Below, one piece after another: positions 61,523 through 64,000 of a stretch of 64,000 nt of DNA. The position numbers were made by a program, and so were the translations under genes. A model generated the notes under the pieces. It did no database searches, was not told where the DNA came from, and saw only the letters and a list, made by a program, of their open reading frames with translations. Source of the stretch: Micromonosporaceae bacterium KJ-029 (GTDB taxonomy: Bacteria; Actinomycetota; Actinomycetes; Mycobacteriales; Micromonosporaceae); assembly GCA_005402585.1 (NCBI GenBank), contig BIFP01000021.1, forward strand, positions 186,001 to 250,000, read 5' to 3'. Every line of letters begins with the position of its first letter. Position 1 is the first letter of the stretch.

Positions 61523-62542
61523 ATGGGCATCGCCGTCGATCCGTACGACCCCACCGACGAGGCCGCGCTCGACGAGGCGTACCGGATCGTCGCGGCCGCG
61601 CAGGCCGTGGACGTGCCCGACGTGCCGGTGGGCGACCGCGCCGAGTTCGGGCGGGTCGCCGCCCACCCGCCGTACGGCAACGTCGTGCTGACCGCGCTGG
61701 CCTGGCGGGACGGCGACGCCGTCGGATACCTGTGGATCCGGTTGCCGCAACTGGACAACACCGGCAACGCCAGCGTGGAGCTGGTCGTAGACCCGGCCCA
61801 CCGGCGACAGGGGGTGGGCCGCGCGCTGCTCGGGTATGCCCGGCGGGTGGCCGCCGAGCACGGCCGCAAGCGGCTGATCGCCGAGACGGCCGACGGTCTG
61901 CCCGGCGAATCGGCGTCGCCGGCGCCCGGCGCGGCCTTCGCGGCGGCGGCCGGCGCCCGCGCGGCGCTGGCGGATGTACGTCGCCGGCTGGACACCACCC
62001 GGCTCGACCACACGTCCCTGGCCGCGCTGCACGACGTGGCTCGCTCGCGCGCCGCCGGCTACCGGACGGTGGCGTGGGTGGGCGCGGTCGCCGAGGAGTA
62101 CGTCGCCGACGTCGCCCGGCTGGAGGGCCGGTTGTTCGCCGACGCGCCGACCGGCGAACTCGTCGTAGAGGCGGAGAAGGTGGACGCCAAGCGGTTCCGG
62201 GAGATGGAGCGGATCCGGGCGTTGCGTGGCCGGCGGCGCTACCACCTGGGTGCGGTGCACGAGGCGACCGGCCGGATGGTCGCCTGGACGATGATCGACA
62301 TGGGTCCGTCGGCGACCTGGCACGCCTCCCAGGAGATCACCATCGTCGACCCGGAGCACCGGGGTCACCGTCTCGGCCTGCTGATCAAGGTCGAGAACCT
62401 GCGGCACGCGCTGGCGCACGAGCCGGCGTTGCGCGCGATCGACACCTGGAACGCGGCGGCCAACGTCCACATGATCACCATCAACGAGCAGCTCGGCTTC
62501 CGGCCGGTCAACGCCGGGGCCTGCTGGCAGCTGACGATCTGA
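61523..62542 (+). CDS. Double-GNAT acetyltransferase, copy 2
   Basis: 339 residues from ATG 61523, which aligns with the start of copy 1; GTG 61466, overlapping the copy 1 stop as GTGA, is an alternative that adds 19 residues. Same architecture: AVDPYDPTDEAALDEAYR, VDPAHRRQGVGRALLGYAR, then VDPEHRGHRLGLLIKVENLR and NVHMITINEQLGFRPVNAG. The pair arose by tandem duplication; both keep the acetyl-CoA loops in both domains. Probably co-transcribed with copy 1. Confidence 0.88.
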   Translation: MGIAVDPYDPTDEAALDEAYRIVAAAQAVDVPDVPVGDRAEFGRVAAHPPYGNVVLTALAWRDGDAVGYLWIRLPQLDNTGNASVELVVDPAHRRQGVGRALLGYARRVAAEHGRKRLIAETADGLPGESASPAPGAAFAAAAGARAALADVRRRLDTTRLDHTSLAALHDVARSRAAGYRTVAWVGAVAEEYVADVARLEGRLFADAPTGELVVEAEKVDAKRFREMERIRALRGRRRYHLGAVHEATGRMVAWTMIDMGPSATWHASQEITIVDPEHRGHRLGLLIKVENLRHALAHEPALRAIDTWNAAANVHMITINEQLGFRPVNAGACWQLTI

Positions 62543-62594
62543 GTTGTGACACGCCCCTACTGATCGCGAGGGTTTGTGTTGCATGATGGCGGGC

Positions 62595-64000
62595 ATGACG
62601 GACACCCCGCACCCCCTGTACGGCAGGCACGCCGAGACCCTCAACCGAGCGCTGACCGCGATCACGGAGCGGGGGTACTGGTCCGCCTACCCGGAATCAC
62701 CCAGTCCTCGGGTGTACGGCGAGACCGCCGCCGCCGACGGCAAGGCCGCATTCGAGGCGTACCTGGGCGGAGACTTCCCGCTCGACCAGCCGGGCGACGA
62801 TGACCGGGTGGCCACCGAGACCAGCCCGTTCGGCGTCGAGCTGAACGTGCGGTACCCGCACGCCACCGCCGACCAGCTTGTCGCCGCCGCGTCCGCCGCG
62901 CTGCCCGGCTGGCGTGACGCCGGCCCGCAGTCCCGGGTGGGGGTCTGCATGGAGATCCTCGACCGGCTGCACAAGAACGTGTTCGAGCTGGCCAACGCGG
63001 TGCAGTTCACCAGCGGCCAGGCGTTTGTGATGGCCTTCCAGGCCGGCGGCGCGCACGCGCTGGACCGCGCGCTGGAGGCGATCGCCTACGCGTACGCGGA
63101 GATGACCCGGCACCCCGGCACGGCCGGCTGGGAGAAGGCCGCCGGCAAGGGTGACCCGCTGCGGATGACCAAGACGTTCCACGTGGTGCCCCGGGGTGTC
63201 GCCCTGGTGATCGGCTGCAACACCTTCCCGACCTGGAACTCGTACCCCGGCCTGTTCGCCTCCCTCGTCACCGGCAACCCGGTGGTGGTCAAGCCGCACC
63301 CGCGCGCCGTGCTCCCGCTCGCAATCACGGTGCGCTACGCCCGTGAGGTGCTCGCCGAGGCCGGCTTCGACCCGAACCTGGTGCTGCTCGCCCCGGAGGC
63401 CCCCGGCGAGAAGCTGGCCTCGACGCTGGCCCTGCACCCGGCTGTCAAGATCGTCGACTTCACCGGTTCCAGCGAGTACGGCGACTGGCTGGAGGCCAAC
63501 GCCCGGCAGGCCGCCGTCTACACGGAGAAGGCCGGGCTCAACACGGTGGTGGTCGACTCCACCGACGACTTCGCCGGCATGTGCCGCAACCTGGGCTTCA
63601 CCCTCACGCTCTACAGCGGCCAGATGTGCACCACCTCGCAGAACATCCTGATCCCCCGCGACGGTATCGAGACCGACCAGGGACACAAGAGCTTCGACGA
63701 GGTGGCCGGCGGCATCGGCACGGCGGTCGGCAAGCTCACCGCCGACCCGGCCCGCGGCGTCGAGCTGACCGGCGCGATCGTCAACGACGGCGTGCTGGAG
63801 CGCCTGGACGAGGTCACCAAGGTCGGCGAGCCGGTCCTGGAGTCCCGTGTCGTCGAGCACCCGGCCTTCCCCGGCGCTGTCGTGCGTACGCCCACCGTCG
63901 TCAAGCTGGACGCCGGCGACACCGCGACCTACTCGCGGGAGTGGTTCGGGCCGATCTCCTTCGCCATCGCCACCGACTCCACCGCGCACAGCCTGGAGAT
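62595..64000 (+). CDS. paaN: PaaN-type aldehyde dehydrogenase family protein (cut by right edge)
   Basis: 468 codons are visible from ATG 62595 (ATG 62586 possible) to the right edge. The N-terminal region HPLYGRHAETLNRALTAITE and RGYWSAYPESPS is typical of phenylacetic-acid degradation protein PaaN. The aldehyde-dehydrogenase fold follows: VPRGVALVIGCNTFPTWNSY, GNPVVVKPHPRAVLPLAI (NAD-binding Lys), IVDFTGSSEYGDWLEANARQ, and the catalytic Cys in LYSGQMCTTSQNILIP at about 345. In the pathway it handles ring-cleavage aldehyde chemistry together with Paa proteins. No other paa gene is in the window; they may lie beyond the edge. Confidence 0.92.
   Translation, partial: MTDTPHPLYGRHAETLNRALTAITERGYWSAYPESPSPRVYGETAAADGKAAFEAYLGGDFPLDQPGDDDRVATETSPFGVELNVRYPHATADQLVAAASAALPGWRDAGPQSRVGVCMEILDRLHKNVFELANAVQFTSGQAFVMAFQAGGAHALDRALEAIAYAYAEMTRHPGTAGWEKAAGKGDPLRMTKTFHVVPRGVALVIGCNTFPTWNSYPGLFASLVTGNPVVVKPHPRAVLPLAITVRYAREVLAEAGFDPNLVLLAPEAPGEKLASTLALHPAVKIVDFTGSSEYGDWLEANARQAAVYTEKAGLNTVVVDSTDDFAGMCRNLGFTLTLYSGQMCTTSQNILIPRDGIETDQGHKSFDEVAGGIGTAVGKLTADPARGVELTGAIVNDGVLERLDEVTKVGEPVLESRVVEHPAFPGAVVRTPTVVKLDAGDTATYSREWFGPISFAIATDSTAHSLE

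Overview
High-GC actinobacterial chromosome, most likely Micromonospora or a close relative in the Micromonosporaceae. The signs are: GTG/TTG starts and leaderless promoters; a roadblock/DUF742/GTPase 'conservon'; an XRE-DUF5753/DUF397 pair; an AfsR/SARP regulator; a DUF3263 protein; an MSMEG_6728-type protein; and intergenic GGGCCC palindromic repeats flanked by TTAAC. The genus is inferred from gene content, not from a marker gene. The window contains one tRNA and no rRNA, CRISPR array, integrase or intact insertion sequence. Both edges cut genes: an MFS transporter on the left and paaN on the right.

Layout. 1-10.2 kb: MFS transporter end, membrane-anchored PQQ-like beta-propeller, two tiny stop/start-coupled ORFs leading into class I fumarase, a compact RAMA-domain + DUF3800 gene pair behind an AT-rich perfect palindrome, a SARP/NB-ARC/TPR regulator, and class II fumarase. 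10.2-16.6 kb: two small reverse-strand hypotheticals, an XRE-DUF5753/DUF397 pair, a truncated pyridoxamine-oxidase remnant next to a palindromic repeat, a divergent CGNR regulator/EamA transporter pair, a HAD hydrolase and a secreted subtilisin. 16.6-22.6 kb: a DUF559-like protein, an IclR regulator, cysS-rlmB, a MITE-like structured repeat, an orphan MsmK/UgpC-type ATPase and tRNA-Thr(TGT). 22.7-27.4 kb: a surface-polysaccharide type group (glycan-transfer-like protein, methyltransferase-like protein, GT4 and GT2 glycosyltransferases). 27.7-36.7 kb: enoyl-CoA hydratase, HNH nuclease, CrtU-like FAD oxidoreductase, MSMEG_6728-like protein, a double-RCK channel-like protein, APC permease, PAP2 phosphatase and a DUF4032 protein.

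36.8-40.9 kb is an amino-sugar catabolic unit: a SIS-ROK-nagA reverse-strand cluster divergent from a DeoR-family regulator. 41-45.4 kb: an ABC-2 exporter pair, DUF3263 protein, PP2C-like phosphatase and GNAT acetyltransferase. 45.5-53.6 kb is a tightly packed reverse-strand run: a two-membrane-segment sensor-like protein, NIT-type histidine kinase, roadblock, DUF742 and GTPase conservon proteins, a hypothetical protein, and a two-domain CDC48-like AAA ATPase whose first Walker B is degenerate. 54-57.7 kb: an unusual fusion of a peptidase-S15-like hydrolase to an ABC ATPase, with its permease. 57.9-64 kb: a DoxX protein behind a CebR/CelR-like operator, a second palindromic repeat, a SAM-I riboswitch controlling threonine synthase, a candidate small RNA with promoter and terminator, two tandem double-GNAT paralogues, and paaN.

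The items most worth following up are the RAMA/DUF3800 pair, the portable translation-start repeat that feeds fumarase, the candidate small RNA at 60.3 kb, and the hydrolase-ABC fusion.
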